A stretch of DNA of 64,000 bases from Citrus sinensis (lineage: Eukaryota; Streptophyta; Magnoliopsida; Sapindales; Rutaceae), in contig NC_068561.1 of the NCBI RefSeq assembly GCF_022201045.2, positions 19,346,501-19,410,500 on the forward strand, given 5' to 3'. A model generated the notes under the pieces. The model had not been told where the DNA came from. It did not search any database and saw nothing but the letters and a program-made list of their open reading frames with translations. The position numbers and the translations under genes are program-made. Of this stretch, positions 11,787 to 22,857 are shown one piece after another; position 1 is the first letter of the stretch, and every line of letters starts with the position of its first letter.

Positions 11787-12299
11787 ATGGAGCGTATCAT
11801 CAAGAAACCGTCTTACATCTCACATTCAACACCATCACCACTAGCTATGCATAAGAATTCACACCCAATCTCCAAAACGAAGCCGAAGATCAGAATCATT
11901 CACATATTTGCACCAGAAATCATCAAGACCGATGTGGAAAACTTTAGAGAGCTTGTGCAAAGACTCACAGGAAAGCCAACTGAGCATGATCATCATCATC
12001 ATCATCAAAAGGTTGGCAAGAAGAGACCAAGAAACCCTACAAGAGAGGAAGAGCCAAGAAGCACTTCGGTACTGGAAAAGCCGGATTTGGTGGCCAAAAA
12101 TGTTGAACTCAGAAGCACTTTTTTTGGGTTTGAGACAAGAGAAAAGGTTAAAGAAGAAGAAGAACAAATCCTGTGGAATGGGGCAAATTCAGGTGGATTC
12201 TTACATGGTTTTGCGGATTTTGATGGTTTCATTCAAGAACTTGATGAATTTCCTTTGCTTCCAGTGGATACTTCTCATCATATGCTTGGTTTAATTTGA
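11787..12299 (+). CDS. VQ motif-containing protein (VQ17/VQ25 type)
   Basis: VQ proteins are small plant cofactors that bind group I and IIc WRKY transcription factors through the FxxxVQxLTG motif and tune stress and growth responses, usually in the nucleus. The 170-residue product has FRELVQRLTG at 53-62. It is preceded by the block IRIIHIFAPEIIKTD (35-49) that marks the VQ17/VQ25 subgroup. A histidine-rich stretch (67-73), a basic patch KKRPR (78-82) that could act in nuclear entry, and an acidic C-terminal half follow. It is intronless, as most VQ genes are. In Arabidopsis the neighbours At2g42130 (fibrillin) and At2g42140 (VQ17) are, as I recall, in the same order as here. The first ATG after the TATA box was chosen; a second in-frame ATG at codon 21 is possible. 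Confidence 0.9.
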   Translation: MERIIKKPSYISHSTPSPLAMHKNSHPISKTKPKIRIIHIFAPEIIKTDVENFRELVQRLTGKPTEHDHHHHHQKVGKKRPRNPTREEEPRSTSVLEKPDLVAKNVELRSTFFGFETREKVKEEEEQILWNGANSGGFLHGFADFDGFIQELDEFPLLPVDTSHHMLGLI

Positions 12300-12521
12300 A
12301 GAAACTCATTAATGCTTAACCCTTTTCTTTTCTTTTTTTGTGATCTTTCATTTTCTTGGTTAAATGTTTTGGTTATTAAGGGTATTATTATTATTATTTT
12401 TTAATTTTAGATGCTTAATTTAACTTAAATTATATTTATCTGCTTATGGCGTTAATTAATTTCTCTGTGTTGTAAATGGTACAAGCTATAACTTAACACT
12501 TTCAATAGCTAGTCTAATGAT

Positions 12522-13498
12522 TAGGGATGGCAATGGGGAGAGGAGGGGAGGGGACCAATCTCCCCGTATCCATCCCCGATATTTTGCGTATGTCCTCGTC
12601 CCCTTCCTATCCCCGTCAAAATTATTTAAGAGAATCTTCATCCTCTCCCCGAATAATAACAAGGGATCCCCGAGGGTCTCTGATCCCCGAATAACTAATA
12701 TATATTTTTTTGTTTTCGATTTTGAGTTAATCATATTAAAATAAAAAATTCAAATAAAAGTAAAGTTCGAAATATATCTTACATTAATATCCATTACAAA
12801 AGTCACATACATTAAATTAGTAAATAACGCAGCATGCAAGGGATACAAACTATCATGAATAAATTAATAGCCTAATACAAAATTGTTACAAATAAAATCA
12901 AATTTAGATTCAAAATTAACTTTTCAATGGTGGCGTGGACACTTTATAAATGTGGAATATTCCCTTTATAACACAATAGTTAAGTCAAAGCAAATCAAGA
13001 GTAAATATTAGATTAGATTAGATATTAAAATTGTGATTTGCCGTGGGCAATTATAACATCTAAAAATAAATAAAAAATAGATTTAAGATAAATAAAAAAT
13101 AGATTTAAGTTTAAAATATTTAATGAATATTAAAATTAAAACAAAAGTTTTGGGCTAATAGAATCTGTCCGGTCTTTTTAATGTCATAAATAAAAATTTA
13201 GGACTTTAATTAGTTAATTAGGCCTAAAAGTTTAATAATATAAATATTTTGATATTTTTAATTTTTACCAATACTTATAATTTTATAATTCAAATTTTAT
13301 TATTTATTTACTAGTAATTTTAAAAAATAAAAATTAAATTAAAAATTAAAATGGGAAAATGGGTAGGGGATGGGGATTCCACCTCATCCCCGTCCCCTCC
13401 CCGAGTAAGAAATTGGGTATGAAATTATTTGCATACCCTCCCCGAATGGAGAAAATCCCCGAGGATACCCGTCCTCGTGGAGATTTTTGCCATCCCTA
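12522..13498. mobile_element. Non-autonomous hAT element, 977 bp, just 3' of the VQ gene
   Basis: Perfect 12-bp terminal inverted repeats, TAGGGATGGCAA and TTGCCATCCCTA, end the element. An identical 8-bp target duplication, CTAATGAT, lies at 12514-12521 and 13499-13506. Both are hAT marks. The first and last 120 bases are GC-rich with many CCCCG and CGGGG blocks in opposite orientation; the interior is AT-rich and has no transposase frame. It begins about 220 bases after the VQ stop codon, so it may lie in or right after the VQ 3' untranslated region. Intact ends and duplication suggest it is not very old. Confidence 0.92.
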
Positions 13499-13506
13499 CT
13501 AATGAT

Positions 13507-14600
13507 TCTGCAGAGAATATTGAAATTAATTACTTGTTCTTATTACTTGTGTATTCTCCAATTGGATGTAAATCCATTAGTTGAGATTAATTATTATATT
13601 TATTCATTTTTTTTCCTTATATAGTTTTGGTTTAATTATGGATCAATTTTTGTCCATTTCCCATTGGATGTGAGCAGTGACCCTTGTCTTAATTATATAT
13701 ATATATATATATATATATCTTTTAATTAATGTATTCGACGATCTCTTACAGAAGAATATTGTTTGGCAAACCAAACATGAACGTGCAAATTGCAAAACTA
13801 CATTACTGTATATTAATTATTTTAAAATTGCATTTCTTTTCTTGCAAGACTTATTATATATTTACAAGAAAATAATCTTTTTTCATTACACCAAGTCGTC
13901 CCCCACTAACACTAATCTTAATACCTAGAGCAAACATTTTGATTGGCTTCTCAAATTTCATACAAATAGAATCTTCTTATGCTATTATGCCCCTGGTCTA
14001 AAAAACTAAACATTTTTTTTAAATACATTAAAAGCATAACTTTGTCTCCCATAATATTAACATTAAGAAATAATGATAAATATATCATCTAAGATATGTA
14101 AAAAAAAAAAAAATCGAAATGGACCATCGTATAATTTTTTATCCGTATTCATAGATCGATCCAAGCTTAGTAAACTCAAATTAAGAAAACATATTTTTTT
14201 ACTCAAAATATATGATTTGTAAGAGCTAATATTTTTTTTTCATTTTAGTAATACATGGATAATAATTTTGGGTATTTTAAAAAGTTACTTAAAAGTGATT
14301 CACTAGAATGTGTCGCCGAGATCCTTACTAATTTTTATGGAGACTCATCTCCATTAACATTATATGGGTTTGCTTCGTGTGCTTGATACACAGAGAAAAC
14401 ATGGTTGTAGTGACATATTTGATGCCGACAGATAAAATTAAAAATAGCAAACTATTTTATAAAGTAATGATTTAGAAGATATTTTTCATTAACAGTTCTA
14501 ATTGTGTTTCTCGTTTGCTTAAGAAAACCAAGTTTAGAGATAAGGGTTTACTATAAATATTGACTTAAAGGCATAGCAGGCTCAAGTCAACATTTTTGGT
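13507..14600. other. Intergenic DNA with an AT microsatellite
   Basis: An (AT)n run lies at 13694-13718. Otherwise there are AT-rich single-copy-looking bases and no supported gene. Confidence 0.5.
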
Positions 14601-14609
14601 AAAGTTTAT

Positions 14610-14790
14610 TTGCAAATTGTAAAATAATTTACTTGGACGGTAAGCACAGCTGTTTAAATACACATTACAAAATTAAAGTGTGATCAAATGATAGAAGAAC
14701 TTGAACCAACCACCGTCGAATTCTGATGTATTTTGCTTGCGTAAGGTGAGTACAGTACTTCAGGAGGTCACAACTTGGCTACGAGTGTCC

Positions 14791-14827
<37 letters not shown>

Positions 14828-16780
14828 TATTTTGAAATTTATGACGAGACGAATTGAACCTAGAATTAATTATGTTGTTATGTCCTATGGTCAAACCAGA
14901 AATTTCATTTCTTTCTTAATTGTTTAGCAGTTTTAGGTTATTTTTCTATTTTTCTTATTACTTTCAAGATTTTTATCTTTTATTTTTAGATATCAAATTT
15001 GGGTGGCATTTGTTTTGTTTTCCTTATTTAGATTAGGTGAATTTTATTATAAATAATATTTCAGATTTACCTACTTTAACAAATTTGCTATACTTAAGGT
15101 TGGTGTTAAAGGGCCCTAAAACTCTAATTTTATTCATTCAGATATTGCAATAATATTCTTATTATTCAGAAACTTAGCTTCTCTTAAATATTGATCTTTT
15201 AATTTTTCGGCATCATAAGATTCTTACGTTGTTTTGTGGAAAATTCGAGCTTATGTTAGAAGAATTAATTCACTAGGGTTTTGTTATAGTAAAATTCTCA
15301 CTAAAGTCAGCTGTTACAAATCTAAAATTTAAGAAGATGATGTTGATATATTTTAACAATATGTCTACTGAATAAAATCATACCACATATGTTTTAATTT
15401 TCTTTTAAAATTTCTCTCTTCATCTCCATCCGTGATTAGTTAATTTCAAATAAACAAATGTCTCTAGTAATCCAAAGAGAATATGTGGTATGCTTTTGTT
15501 ATTTTTATCTAAACTCTTAATAAACATGAATGTCATTTGATTGACATCTAAAAGTTTAAATGTGAATATGTTTGTGCCTCTAAGGGCATGACAAAGTAGT
15601 TTTCAAATAAATTTAGTTAGCTATCTACTCGAGTTTGAATCTTGGAGTGGAAAAGGGTTAAAAATAAATTTGGGATTTGCTCACTACCTTAATTTTTTAA
15701 AAAAGAAATATGAATGCGTTTTTTTTTTTTTAAATTTTAAGTATAGAAATATAAGATTTTAATAAGATAAAAATAAATAGGATTCACTGTGAAAATAAAT
15801 TATATGTATTCATTTTTAGTGAAAAAGGAAAAAACCACTCTAGATTTATCAAGTTTTCAATGTTAAGCTTGAAAAATAATCCCATTTAAAGCAAAGAAAC
15901 CTTAAACACTCCCTCCTCAAAGTCAACATGAATCCTAACAAATGAATGGAAAAAAAGAAAAGACTACTTAATGTCACAAACAAATTGTAATATAATCTAC
16001 TTGGACGGTGGTACAACTGATCCAATACACATTACAAATTGAAAGTATGATCAGGATGATAGAAGACTTTGAAACCACCATCGTGGGATTCTTATGTTGG
16101 TTTGTGGAAAATTAGAGCTCGTGTTAGAAGAATTAATTCACTAGGTTTTTTGATATATTAAAATTCTTGCTAAAGTTATTCAATATGCTTTTTTTAATTA
16201 AACCCTACCCCGTGTTTGAAACTTTCCCTCTTCATCTCCTTCCATGATTAGTTAATTAAAAAAAAAAATGTCTCTATTAATCTAGAGAGGAATATGTGGT
16301 AAGCTTTCATTATTTTTTATCTAGGCTCTTAATAAATATGAATGTCATTTGATTCACATTCAGTTTTGAATATCTTTGTGCCCTAAAGGCATGACTGAGT
16401 GATTTTCAAACAACTTTATTTAATTAATATTGAATTTAAGCTTTGCTCACCACCATATCTTTTGGGGAAAAAAAATCTGAATATGTTTGTTTTTAAATTT
16501 TTGGTATAGAAATGTAAGGTTTTAATAAGATAAAAATAAATATGGTCTGCTATGAAAATAAATTATATGCATTCATATTAAGTGAAAAAAAGAAAAAAAA
16601 AAACCACTATAAATTTATTAAGACATACTAATTACCAAGTTTTCAATGTTAAGTTTGAAAAACAAATCCATTTCAAGCAAACAAACATTAAAGACCCCTT
16701 CCTCAAGGTCAATATGAATCCTAACAAACAAATGGAAAAAAAATACAAATAAAAGACTATTTAATGTCACAGAAGAATGT
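14610..16780. repeat. Diverged tandem duplication of a ~0.8 kb unit
   Basis: Two stretches recur in the same order. The block beginning ACTTGGACGGT (14631 and 16001) continues with AATACACATTACAAA and GATAGAAGA. A longer block begins near GTGGAAAAT (15236 and 16105) and includes TTAGAAGAATTAATTCACTAGG, the phrase GAATGTCATTTGATT, and an end near ACTACTTAATGTCACA (about 15963) or CTATTTAATGTCACA (about 16757). In the first copy the two blocks are separated by about 490 extra bases (14726-15215) that include a TA run at 14795-14826. Copies differ by many substitutions. The shared GGCATGAC segment may itself derive from a tRNA-like repeat. The unit is non-coding. Confidence 0.6.
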
Positions 16781-17301
16781 TCTAAATACAGAGCTCAGGA
16801 AAGATATCTCAATACACAGTATCTGCTTCTGCGGACAAAACTTAATCAACATGACAGCCAGGCAACAACAATAGTGTTTGCGACAAGTCAAAAATGTTCA
16901 CATTTCACACCAAATTGTAATTAATTATTGTTTCCTATTGACATTTCAGCACAAGCCTTGATAATCTACAAGTAAAATTTACCTAATAGCAATCTTTCTA
17001 AAGAATAAAGTTTAGAAAATATTGCAAATTGTAAAACTAAATCACTGTGTGACCAAGATGGTCAAAACAATGCCCACACGACTTGAACACAAGCCTAGAG
17101 ACATAATCTCCAGTCAATTCATTTAAGAGAAAACAGAGAACAAAAAAAGTTTAATGCTTCTGTGGGGATGAAGGATTTCTTCTAATCACTGGTCATTTGA
17201 ATACAATAAAGGACAATGAACTAAACATCCAAATGGAATAAAACAAAACACATCTGAGGGAATGAGACGAAATGAATACTCAGCTATGCATAGGAGCATC
17301 T

Positions 17302-20300
17302 TTAACTCTCATACTCGGTGATAGGTTCTTCTATGGGAGATGAGGGTGGATCCAATCTTGTAAGAACTTCGGGTATTCCAGATGCATCCCTTATTATCTG
17401 TGTCAAAACCCGTAAAAGATTTTAGTACGTGATATCTGTTACTGGCATTAGATAGACCGGTCTTAGAGAAAGCTCATAGTTCTGCATGCTAGCTAGTCAC
17501 TTAACCTACATTAGATTTCACATGAATGCACTGGTTCAACTCTTATCAAATACTCAAAAAGTTTAAGGCTGATTAACAAATTTATTTAGATATAGATGAA
17601 TAATAGAGGAATGAAAAACTTGGTTAGAGGATGGTAGGTGACAGTCTATACGGAACTATTGTACATCTATCAAAATCTTTTCTTCATTGCAATATGAGAA
17701 TTAACCAGGCAACTGGCGGGGTCTAATTTGTCTTTGCTATTGCAACTAGGCAAGTACAAGGCATAGAAAAGTAAAAAGAGTTATGGAATTACAACAGCGG
17801 TAGAAAGACAAAAGATAATAGAATATACATGGCAGTTGATAGGTGAAAAGTCACAATAAGACTCACCTGCGTAACAGATGGTAAAAATACTGAAAAATTA
17901 GTCATTAATTATACATTAAGAGACATCAATCCACTTCATTTGGACAGCAATCCAGTTTATGGATGACTTAGTACATAAAATAGGTGAAAAATGAATGGGA
18001 TAATTTCAAATTTAGGTGGTATCCATGTTGATCTCAAATGGTCATCTAACACCTCTGATCCTGTACCAGCTCAGGTTGCATTTATAGCCATCAAAACAAA
18101 GAATTCAATTGTCCATACATTTTATGGCATTATCTACTTCTAACAAGATACCATCAAGATAATACTTTGAAGCTATGAACATGAGATTATAGAGTCGAAC
18201 TTACAAGTATCTCTTCATCAAGATAAGAAATCATGAACAGCCTCTGGAAAGTTCCACCTGAAGGAGAAAAAGAGTAGAACTCAGAGTAGAAAAAGAGTAG
18301 TACTCAGCGTAGATACATAAATCAAGGCTGAAGATACATATTGAAAGAAATACATGTGACAAGTTAAATTTTCTCCAGCTTTTTTTTTTCTTTTTTTGAA
18401 AAAAAAGAAAAAAGAAAAAATTAACACTGATAACCTAACATGGTGCACTTTCAAATAGTTGCAGCAAGTGTACAATGATTAAATGACAACGTGGAGTTTA
18501 TCATGAACCATCAGAGAGAGCAATGGCTCTATACATGATTGTCGGTTTGTAATGTATATCGTACTATCTGTATGTGCTAATCAATTATAAAATCTGAGCA
18601 AGAAAAAGTTGTCTTAGAACAGCAACAATGACAACATCTTTGATGAATGAAGGGAACTCTTTGGAAACAAGACCACCACAGATATAAAGGAAGAGAAAGG
18701 TATGTAGGGGCGGAGAATCCATATATTTTCAAAGACCTTAATGTCAAAGGGTATTCAGATAATCAAATATCACATCCATGAGAAACACGATAGCACCCAC
18801 AAAAATGATTTAGGCAGGGAATTAGAATTCTAAAACATAAATTTTTCTCAAAAAAATCAGTTGAACTGGATTCCAGTGCAGTAATCTCTGCTACTGATTT
18901 TAATAGCAAGTGATTTTAATTACAACTAACTATCTAGCACTCCTCTGGGCATGTTTATCCGAAGGGTGGACAAGTCAACTGATTTGTCCTCGATCAAGAG
19001 AGGAAAGGTAAATTAAAGATGATGAAACACTTCCTGAGAGGAATTCTCAAACCAACTATCTAGCACTCCTCTGGGCAAGTTCATCCGAAGGGTAGACAAG
19101 TCAATAGATTTGTCCTCAATCAAAAGAGGAAAGGTAAATTAAAGATGATGAAACACTTACTGAGAGGAATTCTCAAACCACCGGAAATTGCATCCCTAAT
19201 AGGAGCAGGAAGCTGCTGCACAGTAGTAACTGCCTGATTAAATGCTCCTTTTAGCTGCTCAGGAATTGTTTCTTCAATAACTGTTGGCGATTCAAGAATT
19301 CCTTCTATATATTCTTCTTTCAATCTAAGTGGTCCCTCAACAAGGAGTTTGGTGGAGAAACTAAATTTGCTTTCTATCTGCATTGACCTCTCATCATTAC
19401 AGATAAACAAGCTATCAGTAAATATCTCATCTTCAGACAATAGATTGGGAGCAGAAATTGAAATATAAGTATGAAACTGGATGACGGCCATTCGATATGG
19501 GGACCACTTACAAGCTAATCAAAACTAACTTTTAAAGGATCTTAGACACATGAATTGGATGACCATCTGAGTAAAATCTTAAGCTAATGTGTAATGAACT
19601 AACTCCTCTTATATTACTGCTTCACTTCTTTTATTCACCAGTAAACCCAAAATCTTAAACCAATGGTCATGACTCATAAGCACTCCTTGTATACAAATTC
19701 ATTTTTTTCAATATACATATCCAGCAATCTCACCCTCATGTAGCTCTAATAACACTTATTAGTGGCACAAGTAGTTGGGAAAGCAATACATCAGGTCCCT
19801 ACTCCCAAAAGCTTAAACCATGGGTCATAGGCCAACTCCAAAAGTACATAGTCAACTACTAATCTTACTTTTTTATGAAGTGGGATTTACTTGATATCCT
19901 TACACATGCATTTCTAACAGATCTTAGTAATGCTGCATAACATGCAAAATAGCAAATGCAATGGACATTTGTCAGATCATCCACATTGTGAGCATATAAA
20001 ATTCATCCAGAGAAAGTACCAAGTTCAATAGTTTGAAATTGGCTGTAATATTTGCTTTTCCATCCTTAATCACCACATCCATATTTGACAAATTTGCCAA
20101 TGTTGGGGGGAATCTCCTACAGGAAAGTGATTGCAACAGCAAACGGTAGAAGTTAGCCCATTCAGTCAAACTCTAAATATAGACAAAAACAAATGGTAAG
20201 TTTATGGTAAGTATAAAATTGATTCAAAAACATTTAATGGTAGATAGTACCAAATTACTCACTCAAAGATGAATCTAGCAACAAAAAATCCAGGGCTTCC

Positions 20301-21185
20301 AGATCCGAACCACTCGAAGTTCCATCGACCTTCAAGAAATGGAGACCTGGAAAGCTAAATGACAAAATAAAAGTCTCATCCCAAAGCAAGTGCATAAAAA
20401 ATGCTAGGTTTTGATTAAGCACCGACGTTGTTGGCCTTGGGGTTGGATTGAGCCGCTCAAGACCAGTTATCCTCTCATTCACATCAATCTGCTGCATATT
20501 CGTTGTCTTTCCAGCGACCAAGGCCTCAAAGCCCCCAGCATCCTTAAACTAAAACAAGAAGCAAAGAGTTAGCTCAAAGATTTGCAAAACCCAATATCAA
20601 TGTGCTTGCCTTCGGCATCATCAAAAGCATTTAGCATTTTTGCGTCATTCTAGTAAAATAGTTCAAATGCATTCTCAAGCAGCACTTGATAAGTGATTTT
20701 CCAGAAACTGCTTTTACGGAAAGCAGTTTTCCTAGAAGTCATTCTCGCTAACTATTTGATAATTGCTAAAATAATTTCTTTATTATCGTTTAATAAATCT
20801 CACAATATGCTGCATTCTCTTAAATGCAGCATCAGAAATGTAGTTTCCAAAGTGAAAAGAAATTAATAAAATTAAAAAATAATTCCTTCAGAGATTGATT
20901 TCAACTAAACAAAAATAGAGAATTGGCAATAGAAAAACAAAAACTCACGGCGAGAAGAAGAGATTCTTTGGCGGAGAGTCTCTCCATCTCCTTGGCGTAA
21001 GCGGCGGGAGCTCCTTGCACGGCCTGCTGAACCATCGCTTTGCACCACAGTCTCCGGCGAATTCTCCGATCATTCGCCGGCGAGCTAGTGAGAGTAACGA
21101 TTGAAGCTGAATTGATCGACGAAGAATCTGGGAAGCTGGACCAAATCGCCGAAATTGAAGGCAGTGAAGCCTGTAACGAAGCCAT
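17302..21185 (-). CDS. PAP13: Plastid lipid-associated protein / fibrillin (FBN9, PAP13 type)
   Basis: Fibrillins are plastid proteins of plastoglobules and thylakoids that bind lipids or quinones. Seven exons, read on the minus strand, join in frame: 20949-21185, 20427-20548, 20263-20346, 20020-20116, 19161-19377, 18205-18257, 17302-17397. They give 301 residues. The N-terminus (MASLQASLPSISAIW) is Ser- and Ala-rich like a chloroplast transit peptide. The PAP/fibrillin domain follows: NERITGLERLNPTPRPTTS, then EGRWNFEWFGSGSPGF, then NMDVVIKDGKANITANFKLL, then SGTFQRLFMISYLDEEILI. The last residues (EEPITEYES) end at a TAA at 17302. All junctions are GT-AG, including one GTCGGT donor. I chose the ATG at 21185 because an upstream in-frame candidate is not an ATG. 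The order VQ-fibrillin-POLD2 matches At2g42140-At2g42130-At2g42120 as I recall. The subgroup rests on that synteny; the family call is firm. Confidence 0.9.
18928..19179. repeat. 126-bp tandem duplication spanning a fibrillin splice donor
   Basis: Two near-identical 126-bp units (about 18928-19053 and 19054-19179) lie head to tail. The unit covers the last 19 or so bases of fibrillin exon 5, its splice donor and the first 100 bases of the intron. In the upstream (functional) copy the donor reads CTCA|GTAAGTG. In the downstream intronic copy the same place reads CTCAGGAAGTG, so the GT is gone. The units differ at only a few bases, so the duplication is recent. Confidence 0.9.
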
Positions 21186-22840
21186 TGAATAAAGAAGCAA
21201 GAAGAATTTTTTTTTTTTTTTTTTTGGCTATAAGAAGCAAGAAGAATTAGGTGGAAAGAGAAGAGAGTATTTGTGTGAGCTGCTCGTTGCTTTTTTTTTT
21301 TTTTTTAATCGGTGCTTTAAAAAAAAAATAAACCCGGTTTTATTTTGAAACGTTTTCCTTTTTTTTTTTTTTTTGTGTGTGCGTTTTCATAGGCACATTT
21401 CGCTTTTAACCTTTTTCCCTATATTTAGAAACTAGAATCGTTTTCACGTTTTACCCCCTTTTTTTGGCCTTTAATGAATAATATTATTTTAATATAGTTA
21501 TTTATTTTCCCTTATAGATTAGAATTTAGAAACCGTGTGTGTTCACGGGCTCACGCAAGAAAGGATATTAGAAAAACAATTATGCATGTACTTGAAAAAA
21601 GCGATAATTTTTTTTACATTCTATTTATGATTAACACAATAAAACGTCAATAATAACACATCTTATGATGCATTATTAATATATTAGATGAAAGATGGAT
21701 AGAGATTAGAAGTTGATTGTCATTTCACCATAATATTAAAAGAAAATCATAAATAAATAAATATATATATATAGTAGTGTTACATATTCTAAATTTTTTA
21801 TCTCAAAATTTTATTTTAAATAATGTGACATCCATCAAATGATTAGTAAGATAGTATAATTAATTTACTTGGATCTTATAAAATATTACCTACTACATCA
21901 TTTGGAATGAAATTTAAAATATCTATCATAACTTATTAAGTCTTTTAGTTTTTTAAGATTCCATTTCTAATAAAAAAAATTACTTTTAAAACATAAGAGG
22001 AAATGAGAAATCCTATCAAATAATACAATCATTATAAAGAATAAAGTTAATGATTAATAAAAATGTTTGTAACACTATTAAATTCTTGTCGTGAAAGGTG
22101 TGCGAATATTAAAAATTGATCCTCATAAATTTTTAGCTCCGTTTGATACAACTTTTTAAGTAGAACTTACATAAGTAGAGCTTTTATAAATAGAGTTTTT
22201 ACTCAAAAAAAATTTTGTTGTTTAGTTGTCAATAAGAGTTTTTATTAAAATTTTATGAAATTACTTTAATAGTCAAACTTTTTAAAGTTATGCTATGGAA
22301 AGAATAAAATAAAATAATTAAATAAATAGATGATATTTTAGATATTTTAACATTTAAAAATAACTTTTCAACATCTACTCCTAAAAACTCAAAATTTGAG
22401 CTTTTGCCGATAGAAGCAAAATAGCTTATTTAAGCTTCAAAAGTTTTATAAGAAAACCAACTAAACAATAACAAAAATTATAATAAGAACTTATGAGATT
22501 AAATAAATATTTATACACATTAAATAGTCCCTACCAAACAAACACTTTGTCTGTTACTAATTCTTATCTTTCTTAAGTCAGATATTCAATAACTGATTTA
22601 TTTCGAAGTTACTCAGGACTACAAAAATCAAACCATTGAATTTATGAACGAATTCTTAATTTTCTTGTAATGATTTGGCAGCCGCGTGCAGGTTTCAGGG
22701 AAAAAAAGAACAAACTGTTTTTCTTGTAATTCTTTTAAAATGTAGGGATCTAAATGTTATTATTCAACGCATAAACATATGGAAGCTCCCTCTCGTTATA
22801 AGCTAAGCGAAAAAAATTTTATCATTATTTTTTAAGATCT
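21186..22840. promoter_or_regulatory. Shared upstream region between fibrillin and POLD2
   Basis: This 1.65 kb spacer separates two divergently transcribed genes. Poly-T tracts near 21209-21225 and 21290-21306 follow the fibrillin start region. A block at about 22130-22550 begins AGCTCCGTTTGAT and ends ACCAAACAAACAC, a look common in plant MITEs, but no target duplication was found. No coding sequence is seen. Confidence 0.45.
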
Positions 22841-22850
22841 TTTTCCCGCC
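22841..22850 (+). promoter_or_regulatory. E2F-type site before POLD2
   Basis: TTTTCCCGCC matches the E2F consensus TTTSSCGC and ends seven bases before the POLD2 ATG. Replication genes of plants and animals are classic E2F/DP targets at the G1-S transition, and POLD2 is such a gene. The site is therefore likely to give S-phase expression. Confidence 0.6.
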
Positions 22851-22857
22851 AGAAACC

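Noticed and set aside
11859-12167. Antisense frame across the VQ gene
   Set aside because: It is a shadow of the coding strand; the VQ frame carries the conserved motif.
14726-15215. Extra 490-bp block considered as a solo LTR
   Set aside because: No TG...CA ends and no flanking target duplication could be found. It is left as unexplained sequence in one repeat copy.
17840-17890. Extra fibrillin exon near a GTGAGTC-like donor (minus strand)
   Set aside because: The exons on either side join directly in frame and give the conserved EEILIIRD, so no extra exon is needed.
22130-22550. MITE candidate between fibrillin and POLD2 (AGCTCCGTTTGAT ... ACCAAACAAACAC)
   Set aside because: The ends look right for a common plant type, but the inverted match is short and no target duplication was found.
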